From: Nevskiaceae bacterium
Lineage (GTDB): Bacteria; Pseudomonadota; Gammaproteobacteria; Nevskiales; Nevskiaceae
Direction of reading: 5' to 3'
Assembly (NCBI GenBank): GCA_004298465.1
Contig: SCRT01000001.1
Location: forward strand, 62,001-126,000
DNA: 64,000 nucleotides
In this document: positions 17,157 through 27,011 of the stretch, piece by piece
Numbering within the stretch: the stretch's first letter is position 1
How the letters are laid out: each line of letters starts with the position of its first letter
The notes under the pieces: model-generated
What the model was told of the DNA's origin: nothing
What the model saw: only the letters and a program-made list of their open reading frames with translations
Databases searched by the model: none
Position numbers and translations under genes: made by a program

Positions 17157-18464
17157 TCACCAGTAGCGCAGCGCGCCGCGGAACAGCTCCGCCAGCACGG
17201 GCTTGGACATTTCGCGCGGGGCGTTCTGCAGCAGGCGCTGCTGCGGGTAGGCGCCCGCCGTCAGTGCGTCCACGTCCGCCGTGCCGTAACCGACACCGGA
17301 CAGGCCGTTGGGAATGCGCACGCCGCGCATGATGCGGATGAGCTGTTGGGCCAGCGCTTCGCCGGCGTCGTCCGCCGCTGCGTCGCGCACGTCGGCGCCC
17401 AGCCACCCGGCGGCGTCGAGGTGGCGCTGCGGGCTGGTTTCGGCGGTGTAGCGGAACACGGATGGCGCGTTTACGATCACGCTCATGCCGTGCGGCACCA
17501 TCGGTTCCGCCTGCGGATAGCTGGCGGGGTGGAAGTCGCGCACCAGCCCGGCCACGGCATAGGCCATGCCGTGCGGCGCGTGGACGCCGGAATTGCCGAA
17601 CGCGATGCCGGCCAGCGTGGCGGCCCACATCACCTGTTCGCGGGCTTCGGTGTCAGTCGCGTCGTCCACCGCGCGTTGCAGGTAGGCGCCGAGCAGGCGC
17701 AACGCCTCGCGGCAGCCCAGGTCGCTCCACGGGTTCGCGCCCTGGTAGCCGGGGCGGTCCAGCGCCGTCGCGGGCGCCGGGCGCCGCGTGTAGGGCCGCG
17801 CGGTGTAGCTTTCCAGCGCGTGGGAGAGCACATCCAGCCCGCTGCAGGCGACGACCTGGCTGGGCAGGGAGCGCGTGCAGTCGGGGTCGATCAGCGCTTC
17901 CGAGGGCCGCAGGCGTGGCGAGGCGATGCCGGTCTTGGCTTTCAGCGACAGCAGGTCGAACACCGCCACGCCGGTGACTTCGCTGCCGGTGCCGGAAGTC
18001 GTGGGGCAGGCGATATGCGGCTTGAGCGCACCGGCCACCTTGCGGCCGCCGCCGATCGGGGCGTTAACGTAGTCGAGGAATTCCGCCGGCTGCGCGGTGT
18101 ACAGGTTCGCAGCCTTGCAGGTGTCGATCGTGGAGCCGCCGCCGAGCGAGATAAAGCCGTCCGGATGAATGTCCCGCGCAGCGGCGATGGCGGCCTTGAA
18201 GGACGCATCGGTTGGTTCGACGTGGATGTCGGTGTACGGCACAACGTCGATCTTTTCGGCGTGCAGCGCGTCCGTCACGGTCTGGAACAGCGGCGTGTCG
18301 ACGATGTGGGGGTCAGCGAAGAACGCAACGCGGCGCATGCCGAGCTGCCCGGCACGCGCACCCGCTTCCCGCAGGCAGCCGTGGCCGAAGGTGATGCGCG
18401 AGGCGTCGACGGTGAAAGCGCTTTCGCAGCCCTCCGCGAATTCGTATACGTGGCAACAGCCCAT
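17157..18464 (-). CDS. Iron-containing alcohol dehydrogenase, hydroxyacid-oxoacid transhydrogenase (ADHFE1) type
   Basis: Group III iron-dependent dehydrogenase most like human ADHFE1/HOT, which couples oxidation of 4-hydroxybutyrate to reduction of 2-oxoglutarate. It has the NAD-binding [18 protein letters not shown], the strongly HOT-like VNAPIGGG...[24 protein letters not shown] region, and metal-binding residues in LSHALESYT and [15 protein letters not shown]-like segments such as [12 protein letters not shown] and [14 protein letters not shown] support the subfamily. The 435-residue length fits. It reads away from the helicase gene and overlaps or abuts the thioesterase, suggesting joint handling of hydroxy acids or acyl-CoAs. 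Confidence 0.85.
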   Translation of the reverse strand: MGCCHVYEFAEGCESAFTVDASRITFGHGCLREAGARAGQLGMRRVAFFADPHIVDTPLFQTVTDALHAEKIDVVPYTDIHVEPTDASFKAAIAAARDIHPDGFISLGGGSTIDTCKAANLYTAQPAEFLDYVNAPIGGGRKVAGALKPHIACPTTSGTGSEVTGVAVFDLLSLKAKTGIASPRLRPSEALIDPDCTRSLPSQVVACSGLDVLSHALESYTARPYTRRPAPATALDRPGYQGANPWSDLGCREALRLLGAYLQRAVDDATDTEAREQVMWAATLAGIAFGNSGVHAPHGMAYAVAGLVRDFHPASYPQAEPMVPHGMSVIVNAPSVFRYTAETSPQRHLDAAGWLGADVRDAAADDAGEALAQQLIRIMRGVRIPNGLSGVGYGTADVDALTAGAYPQQRLLQNAPREMSKPVLAELFRGALRYW

Positions 18465-18592
18465 GGCGGTTCTCCCGAAGCAGGAAAGCAGTGTACGGAA
18501 TCGGTGGCCGTGGGCGATGGGTCGGGCGCGCCTTTACAATGTCCTGCGCTTTCCTTCCTGCCCGGCGCCGCATTCCACCGCGAGACCGCCGC

Positions 18593-20575
18593 ATGGCCGC
18601 CGAATCCACCGACCCTTCCGCTGCCGAGGTCACGCACTTTGCGGATCTTGCGCTGGCCGAACCACTGTTGCGGACGCTGGCGGCCATCGGCTACGAGGCA
18701 CCCAGCCCGATCCAGGCGCGCACCATTCCGCTGTTGCTGGCAGGGCGCGACGTGCTCGGCCAGGCGCAGACCGGCACCGGCAAGACGGCGGCGTTCGCGC
18801 TGCCCATCCTGTCGCGGCTGGACTTGTCGCTGCGTTTTCCGCAGGCGCTGGTGTTGGCGCCGACGCGCGAGCTGGCGATCCAGGTGGCTGAAGCGTTCCA
18901 GACCTATGCTGCAAACCTGCCGGGCTTCCAGGTGCTGCCGATCTACGGTGGGCAGAGTTATCAGCCGCAGCTGCGCGGGCTGCAGCGCGGTGCCCACGTC
19001 GTGGTCGGCACGCCGGGGCGCGTCGTCGACCATATCAAGCGCGGCACGCTGCAGCTCAATCATCTGCGCCATCTGGTGCTGGACGAAGCCGACGAAATGC
19101 TGCAGATGGGTTTCATCGACGACGTTGAATGGGTGCTGGCACAGACACCACCCGGACGCCAGGTCGCGCTGTTCTCCGCCACCCTGCCGGCGGCGATCCG
19201 GCGCGTTGCGCAGACGCACCTGACAGACCCGGCGGAAGTCACGATCCGCAACAAGACCGCCACGGCGCCGAACATCCGCCAGCGTTACTGGCTGGCGAGC
19301 GGACTGCAGAAACTCGACGCGCTCACGCGCTTCCTCGAAACCGAGGATTTCGACGGCATGCTGGTGTTCGCGCGCACCAAGGCCGCGACGCAGGAACTGG
19401 CCGACAAGCTCGCGGCACGCGGTTACGCGGCGGCGGCGCTCAACGGCGACATGGAACAGCGGGCACGCGAGCGCACCGTGGCGCGGCTCAAGGATCGGCA
19501 GATCGACATTCTCGTCGCCACCGACGTCGCGGCACGCGGGCTGGACGTGGAGCGCATCAGCCACGTCGTCAATTTCGACATTCCCACGGACGTCGAATCC
19601 TACGTGCACCGCATTGGCCGTACCGGGCGCGCCGGCCGCAGCGGCGAGGCGATCCTGTTTGTCACGCCGCGGGAACGCTATTTGCTGCGCGCCATCGAAC
19701 GCGCCACCCGCCAGCCGGTGGAAGCTGTTGTACTGCCGACTTTGGAGGCTGTCGGTGCGCGCCGCTTCGAGCGCTTCACCGAGACGCTTTCGGCTACGCT
19801 CACCAGTGCCGAGAGCGATGCGGCTGTGCGCACGCAACTGGAAGCCTACCGTGCAGCGCTGGCGGACTTTGAAGCCCGCTCCGGCACGCCGCTGGCCGAT
19901 ATCGCGGCCGCGATCGCGCTGCAGATGAATGCCGAAAAACCGCTGTTTCCGGCACAACCAGCACCCACCCGTGGCTCGGTACCGGAGCCGCGCGCGGCCC
20001 GTGCACCTGCTGCCCCGCGGCGGGAACGGCCCGGACGCAAGCTACCACCAGTACCGAATACGGCGCCCGCCACGGTGCCGGATGCAGCCCTTGGAGCTGG
20101 GGATGCAGCGCCGATCAACGCGCCCCATGCCCGGCGGATGACAGGCAAAGCTGCCGATCTGCCGGAACTGGAGCTGTTCCGCATCGAAGTCGGCAGCGCC
20201 CATGGCGTGCAACCCGGGAACATCGTCGGCGCCATCGCGAATGAGGCAGAACTCGACAGCCAGTACATCGGCCACGTCGAAATTCTCGATGACCACAGCT
20301 TTGTCGAGCTGCCGGTCGGCATGCCGAAGGCGATCCAGCGCCTGCTGCGCAAGACCTGGGTGTGCGGCCAGCAGTTGCAGATCAGCCGCGTGAACGCGCC
20401 GGATACGGAAGCCGCGTCGGACAAGGTACGCACGCCGCGATCCCGCGACGAGGGCAAGCCTGTTCATGGCGCGCAGCCCAATACACGGCCGCTGGCCGCA
20501 CCTGGCGGCGCGCGGAAGGGGCCACGCAAGGGGCCGAACCCGCATGTCCGCAAGGGGTCGCGCCCGAAGCACTGA
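18593..20575 (+). CDS. deaD: DEAD-box RNA helicase, DeaD/CsdA type
   Basis: ATP-dependent RNA helicase for ribosome assembly and mRNA turnover, often cold-induced. Motifs in order: Q motif (FADLALAEPLLRTLAAIGYEAPSPIQ), AQTGTGKT at 58-65, PTRELA, GTPGR, DEAD near 164-167, SAT, and HRIGRTGRAGR. After the helicase core comes an Ala/Pro-rich linker, then a DbpA-type RNA-binding domain around residues 520-600 (LFRIEVGSAHGVQPGNIVGAI ... SFVELPVGMP) and a basic Lys/Arg/Gly tail. At 660 residues it matches DeaD. ATG 18593 opens the conserved N terminus; upstream in-frame sequence to 18491 is unrelated. Confidence 0.94.
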   Translation: MAAESTDPSAAEVTHFADLALAEPLLRTLAAIGYEAPSPIQARTIPLLLAGRDVLGQAQTGTGKTAAFALPILSRLDLSLRFPQALVLAPTRELAIQVAEAFQTYAANLPGFQVLPIYGGQSYQPQLRGLQRGAHVVVGTPGRVVDHIKRGTLQLNHLRHLVLDEADEMLQMGFIDDVEWVLAQTPPGRQVALFSATLPAAIRRVAQTHLTDPAEVTIRNKTATAPNIRQRYWLASGLQKLDALTRFLETEDFDGMLVFARTKAATQELADKLAARGYAAAALNGDMEQRARERTVARLKDRQIDILVATDVAARGLDVERISHVVNFDIPTDVESYVHRIGRTGRAGRSGEAILFVTPRERYLLRAIERATRQPVEAVVLPTLEAVGARRFERFTETLSATLTSAESDAAVRTQLEAYRAALADFEARSGTPLADIAAAIALQMNAEKPLFPAQPAPTRGSVPEPRAARAPAAPRRERPGRKLPPVPNTAPATVPDAALGAGDAAPINAPHARRMTGKAADLPELELFRIEVGSAHGVQPGNIVGAIANEAELDSQYIGHVEILDDHSFVELPVGMPKAIQRLLRKTWVCGQQLQISRVNAPDTEAASDKVRTPRSRDEGKPVHGAQPNTRPLAAPGGARKGPRKGPNPHVRKGSRPKH

Positions 20576-20626
20576 ACGTGACGCTGAACGCGCAGAGCGA
20601 AATCGGCGGGTCGCAGCGCGGGCGGT

Positions 20627-21070
20627 TCAGCCGAAGTTGCCGAGCGCAGCGCGCCAGCCAAGGCAGACCAGCACGCCGAATGTCAAACCGAGGCGCAGGC
20701 GCAGATAGCCGCTTTCCGGGTCGAAGGTGTGCTCGCGCCACAGCTCCGAAAGCGCCAGCAGGACGAACACCACAGCCAGCCACGCCAGCCGCCATTCACG
20801 CGGCACCACAATGGTGAGCGCGGCGAGCAGGGCCTGCGTCGCGGCCAGCAGCAGGCCGATCCGGCCGTTCGTGGATGCCGCCACGAACAGGCCCATGCCC
20901 CAGAACGAGCCGGCCATGAACGCGGCGATGGCGATGGCATAGACCTGCCACGCCGCATCCAGCCACGCCGGTACCGTGGCGGGCGCCACACTGAGCCACA
21001 AGGGGTCGATGACGAACGGCACAAGGCCGAGGTAACCGAGGATGAAGACCAGCGGAGGAAATTTCGTCAT
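20627..21070 (-). CDS. DUF3429 family inner-membrane protein
   Basis: Small membrane protein with five predicted hydrophobic segments, beginning FPPLVFILGYLGLVPFVI and containing AFMAGSFWGMGLFVA and REWRLAWLAVVFVLLALSE. The order of Gly-, Trp- and Pro-containing helices fits DUF3429, a family of about 150 residues with unknown function. It ends close to the deaD stop and reads towards it, leaving 51 bp between the two genes. Its upstream side is the repeat-rich gap at 21.1-21.9 kb. Confidence 0.7.
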   Translation of the reverse strand: MTKFPPLVFILGYLGLVPFVIDPLWLSVAPATVPAWLDAAWQVYAIAIAAFMAGSFWGMGLFVAASTNGRIGLLLAATQALLAALTIVVPREWRLAWLAVVFVLLALSELWREHTFDPESGYLRLRLGLTFGVLVCLGWRAALGNFG

Positions 21071-21938
21071 GGTCAGCCTCGCGCGTGGAAGGGAACGACG
21101 GCAACCTGTACCGGAAGCAGTGTACCCATGCGCGGTGGCAGTGGGTGCTGCCAGTATTCAGGCATGGAGACTGAGGAAGTGGGTGGTGAGCGGTAAGCAG
21201 TGAGCGGTGAGCAGCCAACCTTCCTGTCACCCTGCGGCGGCGCAGCGGATCGCAGGGTCCATGTTCGGAGCTTGTGCCACGGCCGGCATGGATTCCGCGA
21301 CTCGCTCCGCTCCCGCGGAATGACGGGGAATGAGAGACCATCCACAGGGCAAGGCCTACGCCCCACTACCCGTTTGGCGACGCCTGCGGCGGGAAGTGTC
21401 CGGGCCGATAAAGCGCCGCCGCCTGTCTGAGCCACGCGAAAGTGGGGCGAGTTGGGCGGCGCCGGCCCGGGCGCTTTTCGCCGCAGGGGCTGTCGTCGCC
21501 AGCCGGGTCTGTTTCTTTGGTGACTTTCTTGCGCCAAGAAAGTCACCGCGCCGCCGGGCGCGGTCCTGGCCAACGCAGGTGGGGCGACCACCGGGGCGGT
21601 TTCGACGAATGACGGTGATTCGAGATGGGTGATTGGTGATTGGAAAGCGTGAGCGGTGAGCAGTCAGCGGCCAGCGGCCGAAACGAACGGAACAGCGGCA
21701 TTGCCTCCATCCCCGTCATTCCGGGGCCGCCCGCGCGGTTGCGGGCGGAATCCACGGTTCAGGCATCACGACCGACTGTGCCACGCTCTGGATTCCGGGT
21801 TCTGCCGCGATGAAGCCGCGGCAGCCCCGGAATGACGAGGGTTGGTGGTTTCATCTTCGCGCCTGCGCTCTGGCATGGGTCTGCGTCTTCAGTCCACGGC
21901 CCGTCGCCATTGGTGTTCCTCCAATCCCCAATCCCGAA
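21071..21938. repeat. 868-bp noncoding repeat cluster
   Basis: This gap carries no supported gene but several repeat types. GTGAGCGGTGAGC-like short tandem units occur at about 21183-21215 and 21648-21670. CGTCATTCC/GGAATCC-type units occur near 21285-21333, 21714-21755 and 21788-21840. The long unit at 21364-21585 recurs at 30.0-30.2 kb and 36.2-36.3 kb and contains a perfect 13-bp hairpin, GGTGACTTTCTTG (21519-21531) and CAAGAAAGTCACC (21535-21547). Such mosaics are typical of intergenic repeat sinks in large proteobacterial genomes. Confidence 0.75.
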
Positions 21939-22643
21939 TCACCACGCCGTCCGCTGCGGCAGCAACCGCTGCAGTTCCGCCGCGCCCAGGTCGCGCCACT
22001 GGCCGGCGCCCAGCCGCCCGAGCTGGATATTGTCGATGCGCACGCGCTGCAGGCGCTGCACGGCATAGCCATGCGCTTCGCACATGCGGCGGATCTGGCG
22101 GTTCAGGCCTTGCGTCAGCACGATTCGGAAGCGGCGGGTGGCGAGCATGTCCACCCGGCACGGGCGGGTCTTTACACCCAGCCCGGTCAGGTATACGCCG
22201 GCGGCAAGGCGCGCGAGCACGGCCTCCGTCAATGGCCGGTCGACGGTGACGAGGTATTCCTTCTCGTGGTGGTTCTCGCTGCGCAGGATCTCGTTGACGA
22301 TGTCACCGTTGCTGGTGAGCAGGATCAGCCCTTCCGAAGGCTTGTCGAGCCGCCCGACGGGGAAGATGCGCTGTGGGTGGTGGATGAAGTCGATGATGTT
22401 GCTGGCCACGTGGCGTTCCGTGGTGCAGGTGATGCCGACCGGTTTGTTGAGCGCGATGTAGACATGGCGCTGGGCGCGCTGCCCGATGGGGCGGCCGTCG
22501 ACGCACACGCGGTCGCCTGCCTCGACCTGCGTACCCAGCGTGGCGCGTGCGCCGTTGTGCGTGACACGGCCGGCCTCGATCCAGGCGTCCGCCACGCGGC
22601 GCGAACAGACGCCGGTTTCGCTGATGTATTTGTTGAGCCGCAT
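21939..22643 (-). CDS. rluF: 23S rRNA pseudouridine synthase RluF-like
   Basis: Converts a uridine of 23S rRNA (U2604 in E. coli, or a tRNA Tyr site) to pseudouridine. An N-terminal S4 RNA-binding domain (RLNKYISETGVCSRRVADAWIE, residues 2-23, quoted in part) precedes the catalytic domain with GRLDKPSEGL containing the catalytic Asp, and the C-terminal LNRQIRRMCEAHGY motif shared by RsuA/RluB/E/F enzymes. The 234-residue length fits RluF without its long tail. ATG 22643 begins the S4 domain. It is the last gene of the minus-strand row sulP-MBL-yhiN-rluF. Confidence 0.87.
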   Translation of the reverse strand: MRLNKYISETGVCSRRVADAWIEAGRVTHNGARATLGTQVEAGDRVCVDGRPIGQRAQRHVYIALNKPVGITCTTERHVASNIIDFIHHPQRIFPVGRLDKPSEGLILLTSNGDIVNEILRSENHHEKEYLVTVDRPLTEAVLARLAAGVYLTGLGVKTRPCRVDMLATRRFRIVLTQGLNRQIRRMCEAHGYAVQRLQRVRIDNIQLGRLGAGQWRDLGAAELQRLLPQRTAW

Positions 22644-22717
22644 GCGCGATTTTATGGCGCGCGCCAGTCCTGTGGATATAGAAGATATCGGCTTGAAGTG
22701 CGCTCCTCCTTTGGCAA

Positions 22718-23905
22718 TCAGATGGCGTTCGCAGCCGCCATCGCCGAAGCCCATGCCCACTGGAAGTTGTAGCCGCCAAGCCAGCCGGTCACGTCCAGTA
22801 CCTCGCCAATGAAGTGCAGGCCGGGTGCACGCCGCGATTCCAGTGTTGACGACGAAACCTCACGTGTCGACACGCCGCCGAGGGTGACCTCCGCCGTGCG
22901 GTAGCCAGCGGTTCCCGTGGGGGCCACCGGCCAGGCGTGCAGGGCGGTGGCAACGGCCTGCAGTTCGGCCGGGCGGTATTGGCGCAGCGGGCGGCGGTCG
23001 AAGAAGGCGTCGCAGAAAGTTTCCGCGAAACGCTGTGGCAGCCGTTCCGCAAGCACGGTGTGCAGCGCCGCGGCGCCGCGGTCGCGTTGGCGTGTGCCAA
23101 GCCATTCCAGTGCGTCACCGGTTGGGCACAGGTTGATGCGCAGGGGTTGGCCGGGCTGCCAGTACGAGGAAACCTGCAGCGCGGCGGGGCCGCTGATGCC
23201 GTGGTGGGTGAGCAGCAGGCGGTTGCGGAAGCTGGCGCCGTTCGCCTCGGTTTCCACGTCCAGGGCCAGCCCGCTGAGCGGCGTCCAGCGGATGTGGTCG
23301 GCGCCGGAAAACGTCAGCCCGACGAGCGCTGCGCGCGTCGGCTCGATGGCGTGGCCGAACTGCCGCGCCAGCGCATAGCCGTAGCCGGAGCCGCCGAGTG
23401 TCGGCACCGACAGCCCGCCGCTGGCGACGACGAGGCGCGGCGTCGTGAACTCGCCGTGGCTGGTCTGCACGGCGTAGCCGCCGGCGATGGGCTGCACGGC
23501 CTCGACCCCGGCGCGCGTGAGGATACATACGCCGGCGTCTTCGCATTCCGCCACCAGCATTCGCACGATGAGCTTCGCGGACTCGTCGCAGAACAGCTGG
23601 CCGAGCTCCTTCTCATGCCAACGGATGTGGTGGCTCTCGACAAGCGCGAGGAAGGCCTCTGGCCGATAACGCGCCAGTGCCGACTTGCAGAAATGCAGGT
23701 TGGCGGACAGGAAGTGCTCCGGGCGCACGTCGCGATTCGTGAAGTTGCAGCGCCCGCCGCCGGACATGAGGATTTTCTTGCCCACCCGTTCGGCGCGTTC
23801 CAGCACCAGTACACGCCGTCCGCGATGGCCGGCGGCTTGCGCGAACATCAGGCCCGCCGCACCGCCGCCGATGACGATGGCGTCGTAGTTGAACGGGAGG
23901 TTCAC
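22718..23905 (-). CDS. NAD(P)/FAD-dependent oxidoreductase, YhiN/HI0933 family
   Basis: Flavoprotein of the HI0933 family whose physiological substrate is unknown. An FAD-binding Rossmann motif DAIVIGGGAAGLM is at residues 7-19, followed by KKILMSGGGRCNFTN, the hallmark of this family, and a C-terminal EVTLGGVST...GLHFIGEVLDVTGWLGGYNFQWAWASG-like flavin-binding segment (last part reads AWASAMAAANAI). Length 395 is normal. I use GTG 23905; an upstream ATG at 23968 would overlap the 3' end of the MBL gene, and neither start has a clear ribosome binding site. Close spacing suggests co-transcription with the upstream MBL hydrolase. Confidence 0.85.
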   Translation of the reverse strand: MNLPFNYDAIVIGGGAAGLMFAQAAGHRGRRVLVLERAERVGKKILMSGGGRCNFTNRDVRPEHFLSANLHFCKSALARYRPEAFLALVESHHIRWHEKELGQLFCDESAKLIVRMLVAECEDAGVCILTRAGVEAVQPIAGGYAVQTSHGEFTTPRLVVASGGLSVPTLGGSGYGYALARQFGHAIEPTRAALVGLTFSGADHIRWTPLSGLALDVETEANGASFRNRLLLTHHGISGPAALQVSSYWQPGQPLRINLCPTGDALEWLGTRQRDRGAAALHTVLAERLPQRFAETFCDAFFDRRPLRQYRPAELQAVATALHAWPVAPTGTAGYRTAEVTLGGVSTREVSSSTLESRRAPGLHFIGEVLDVTGWLGGYNFQWAWASAMAAANAI

Positions 23906-23921
23906 GCGCGGTGGTGGGTGG

Positions 23922-24578
23922 TCAGCCGAAGGCGCTGTCGCTGACGAACGGGTTCGTACGTCGTTCATGGCCGAAGTTGGACATCGGCCCGTGGCCCGGT
24001 ACGAAGCGGATGGCGTCGCCGAGCGGGAACAATTTCTCGCGGATGGAATGCACGAGGTCGGCGTGGTTGCCGCGTGGAAAGTCGCTGCGACCGATGGAAC
24101 CCTGGAAGATCACGTCGCCGACGAATGCGAGTTGTGACGGCCGGTGCAGCAGCACGACATGTCCCGGCGTGTGGCCGGGGCAATGAAACACATCGAAATG
24201 TAGCCCGCCGACCGTGACGCGGTCGCCATCGTGCAACCAGCGCGTGGGTGTGAACGTCTGGGCAGGCGGAAAGCCGAAGCGCTGCGACTGCATCGGCAGC
24301 AGGTCGATCCAGAACTTGTCTTCTTCCTGCGGACCTTCGACGGGCAAGCCGAGTTTTTCCGCCAGCGCCGCCACGCCGCCGACGTGGTCGATGTGGCCGT
24401 GCGTCACCAGCAGCTTTTCCAGTGTCACGCCATGCGCCGCCACCCGCTCCAGCAGCCGATCGATTTCGCCGCCGGCGTCGATCAGCGCGCCACGTTGCGT
24501 GTCGGCGTCCCACACCAGCGAGCAGTTCTGCTCGAAAGCTGTAACCGGGATGATTTCAAAGCGCAGATTCTCGGCCAT
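23922..24578 (-). CDS. Metallo-beta-lactamase fold hydrolase, glyoxalase II-like (YcbL type)
   Basis: Zinc hydrolase related to glyoxalase II; the YcbL group cleaves glutathione thioesters such as S-lactoylglutathione at low rate. The metal ligands are in THGHIDH at 59-65, the later His in HCPGHTPGH, Asp in FVGDVIF, and His in FVPGHGPMSNFGHE. The 218-residue protein lacks the C-terminal helical domain of true glyoxalase II. ATG 24578 follows the sulP gene by 51 bp, and 16 bp separate it from yhiN. Confidence 0.86.
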   Translation of the reverse strand: MAENLRFEIIPVTAFEQNCSLVWDADTQRGALIDAGGEIDRLLERVAAHGVTLEKLLVTHGHIDHVGGVAALAEKLGLPVEGPQEEDKFWIDLLPMQSQRFGFPPAQTFTPTRWLHDGDRVTVGGLHFDVFHCPGHTPGHVVLLHRPSQLAFVGDVIFQGSIGRSDFPRGNHADLVHSIREKLFPLGDAIRFVPGHGPMSNFGHERRTNPFVSDSAFG

Positions 24579-24629
24579 GTTCGCGTGCCGTGGAAGGTGG
24601 CGGCGATCATACCGTGTGTGGCGCGGACA

Positions 24630-26279
24630 CTATGGGTTGGTCGTCAGTGCCACCGCTACCGCGGATTCGAGGTCTGGTTGCAGATCGATCTTGATGAGGG
24701 CAAGCAGGCCACTGCGCCGGGCCAGATCGAGTGGTTGCCGCGCCAAACCCGAGATGATGATCTTGGCATTGCCTGCATGGCGCTGCCGAACCAGGCCGCG
24801 AAGCGCATCCGCGCCCGTTGAATCCATGTAGGGTACCTGGGTGAAGTCAAGAATCAGCACCCGTGCCGGCTGTGGCCCGTCCAGTGTCTCGATCAGCGGA
24901 GTAGAGCCAAAGAAGATCGCTCCGGAGAAACGCCATGCCTGGATATCCGGGGTGTGCCCGGCCAGCGCTGGCAGAACGAGCCGTTCGGCCCGGGCCAGCT
25001 CGGACATGCGGTAGATGAAGGTCAGGCAGGCGGCAAGAATGCCGATCTGAACCGCGATCGTCAGGTCGAAGACGATCGTCAGCAGAAATACCGCCAGCAG
25101 GGTGCTGCGATAGGTTCGCCGGTAATGCCGCAGATGCACGAAGGCGCGCCAGTCACCCATGTTCCACGCCACGTACATCAGAATCGCAGCCAGGCAAGCC
25201 AGCGGGATGGAGCTTGCGAGAGGGGCGGCCACCAGGATGACAACCAGCAGCACGGCGGCGTGCACGATGCCGGCCACGGGCGTGGTGGCGCCGTTCTTCA
25301 CATTCGTCACCGTGCGGGCAATGGTGCCGGTTGCCGGCATGCCTCCCAGCAGGGGCGCGGCGACGTTTGCGATGCCTTGCGCCATCAGCTCCTGGTTCGG
25401 GTCATGGCGGTCGCCGATCATGCCGTCCGCGACCCGCGCGCAAAGCAGCGACTCGATGGCGCCAAGCAAGGCCAGGGTGACAGCGGGCATCAGCAGCAAG
25501 TGCAAGGTCGACCAGTCGAAGGCGGGCAGGGAGAAGGTCGGCAGCTCGGCCGGGATGCCGCCGAAGCGGCTGCCGATCGTTTCGACCGGCAGCCCGAAGC
25601 ATGCCGTGGCTGCGGTCGCCATCACCAGGGCGACCATCGCACCGGGGATGACGGCCAGCTTGGCCACGAATGGGCTGCGGCGCCCGAGCGCAGGCCCGCC
25701 GTGTTGCCAGACAGCGATGCCGAGCAGCGAGAGCGTGGCGATTGCCAGTGCCCATGGATTGAGCGTGTGGGAATAGCTGGCGAGGGCATGGATGATGCCG
25801 AAAAAATCAGCCGGCATGTGCGGGATCGCAAGGCCCATGAAGTCCTTGACCTGGGAGAGTCCGATCAGCACGGCGATCCCGTTTGTGAAACCGATCACGA
25901 CGGCGATCGGGATGAAGCGGACCAGCGTGCCCAGCCTGAACAGACCCATCAGGAACAGCAAGCCTCCGGACATCAGGGTTGCCACGATCAGTCCGCCGAC
26001 GCCATATTGCTGGACGATGCCATAGACGATTACGATAAAGGCCCCGGCCGGCCCACCGATCTGCACGCGACTGCCACCGAGCAGCGCAACCAACGTGCCC
26101 GCGATGATGGTGGTGAAGATGCCCGCTTGCGGGCTCAGCCCGGATGCGATCGCGAAGGCCATCGCCAGCGGCAGCGCGACAACTGCCACGGTTAGCCCGG
26201 CACCGACGTCGCCGATGAACCGTGAGCGGTCGTAGCCTTTCAAGGCGTCGATCAGGCGAGGGCGAAAGCTGAATGTCAT
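24630..26279 (-). CDS. SulP family anion permease with STAS domain
   Basis: Inner-membrane transporter of the SLC26/SulP family moving anions such as sulfate, bicarbonate or dicarboxylates. The N-terminal ~430 residues form about a dozen hydrophobic segments, including PLAMAFAIASGLSPQAGIFT near the start and the GSRVQIGGPAGAFIVIV signature. A C-terminal STAS domain ends with LILDFTQVPYMDSTGADAL, whose Ser matches the phosphorylatable site of anti-sigma antagonists. ATG 26279 gives the usual start a few residues before the first amphipathic helix. No carbonic anhydrase or sulfate-assimilation gene lies beside it, so the anion cannot be inferred. Confidence 0.88.
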   Translation of the reverse strand: MTFSFRPRLIDALKGYDRSRFIGDVGAGLTVAVVALPLAMAFAIASGLSPQAGIFTTIIAGTLVALLGGSRVQIGGPAGAFIVIVYGIVQQYGVGGLIVATLMSGGLLFLMGLFRLGTLVRFIPIAVVIGFTNGIAVLIGLSQVKDFMGLAIPHMPADFFGIIHALASYSHTLNPWALAIATLSLLGIAVWQHGGPALGRRSPFVAKLAVIPGAMVALVMATAATACFGLPVETIGSRFGGIPAELPTFSLPAFDWSTLHLLLMPAVTLALLGAIESLLCARVADGMIGDRHDPNQELMAQGIANVAAPLLGGMPATGTIARTVTNVKNGATTPVAGIVHAAVLLVVILVAAPLASSIPLACLAAILMYVAWNMGDWRAFVHLRHYRRTYRSTLLAVFLLTIVFDLTIAVQIGILAACLTFIYRMSELARAERLVLPALAGHTPDIQAWRFSGAIFFGSTPLIETLDGPQPARVLILDFTQVPYMDSTGADALRGLVRQRHAGNAKIIISGLARQPLDLARRSGLLALIKIDLQPDLESAVAVALTTNP

Positions 26280-26570
26280 GAGGGATCCCAAGGCGCGGCG
26301 GCGTATCTTCCTGCAGCACGGGTTATTGCGTGGCGAGTGAAGAAAACGCGGGAATGAAGGGCAGTACACCCGGGCGGAATCATGCGAGATCGGTGATCGT
26401 CGGGGGTTATCGCAAGGGTGATCACCGGGGGGTGGTACGGTACATCGTGGCGTGGTCCGCAGCATGTTAATCCGCCGACGACAAACATGCCGTATCGTCC
26501 TGTCGTCTTGCTTCCGGGCGTGCGGCGCGCCATCGTGGGCGTATTCCCGTTTGTGATGAGGCATAGGAAC

Positions 26571-27011
26571 ATGTCCGACTATCCCAAGACCGAAGAAGCG
26601 CTGGCCCGGCTCACGCCGCTGCAGTACCGCGTGACGCAGCAGGCGGCAACCGAGGCCCCGTTTGACAACCCGTTCAACGACCACGACGCGGCGGGCCTGT
26701 ACGTCGACATCGTCTCCGGCGAGCCATTGTTCACCTCGCTCGACAAGTTCCACAGTCACTGCGGTTGGCCAAGCTTCACGAAGCCGGTCGAAGCTGAAAA
26801 TGTCGTCGAACGACGCGACGCCACGCACGGCATGATTCGTACCGAAGTGCGCTCGAAGCATGCCGGCAGCCACCTTGGCCACGTGTTCGAGGATGGCCCG
26901 CGTGAAACCGGCGGCCTGCGCTACTGCATCAATTCCGCAGCCCTGCGGTTCATTCCGCTGGCCGATCTGGAAGCGCAGGGCTACGGTGCCTGGCGGCACC
27001 TGTTCGACTGA
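26571..27011 (+). CDS. msrB: Peptide-methionine (R)-S-oxide reductase MsrB
   Basis: Repairs oxidised methionine (R-sulfoxide) in proteins. The 146-residue protein has the [10 protein letters not shown] core (60-69) and [11 protein letters not shown] with the nucleophile Cys119, plus GHVFEDGP. The two CxxC pairs that hold structural zinc in E. coli MsrB are absent, so this is the zinc-free form. Cys64 could be the resolving cysteine. ATG 26571 fits the N terminus. It is divergent from sulP; the gap holds an 8-bp inverted repeat CGGTGATC (26391-26398)/GATCACCG (26420-26427). A separate msrA lies at 42.2 kb. Confidence 0.93.
   Translation: MSDYPKTEEALARLTPLQYRVTQQAATEAPFDNPFNDHDAAGLYVDIVSGEPLFTSLDKFHSHCGWPSFTKPVEAENVVERRDATHGMIRTEVRSKHAGSHLGHVFEDGPRETGGLRYCINSAALRFIPLADLEAQGYGAWRHLFD

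Noticed and set aside
26391..26427. CGGTGATC/GATCACCG inverted repeat as a terminator or operator
   Set aside because: The 21-nt loop and lack of a T-run do not fit a terminator, and no regulator is linked; noted only under msrB.
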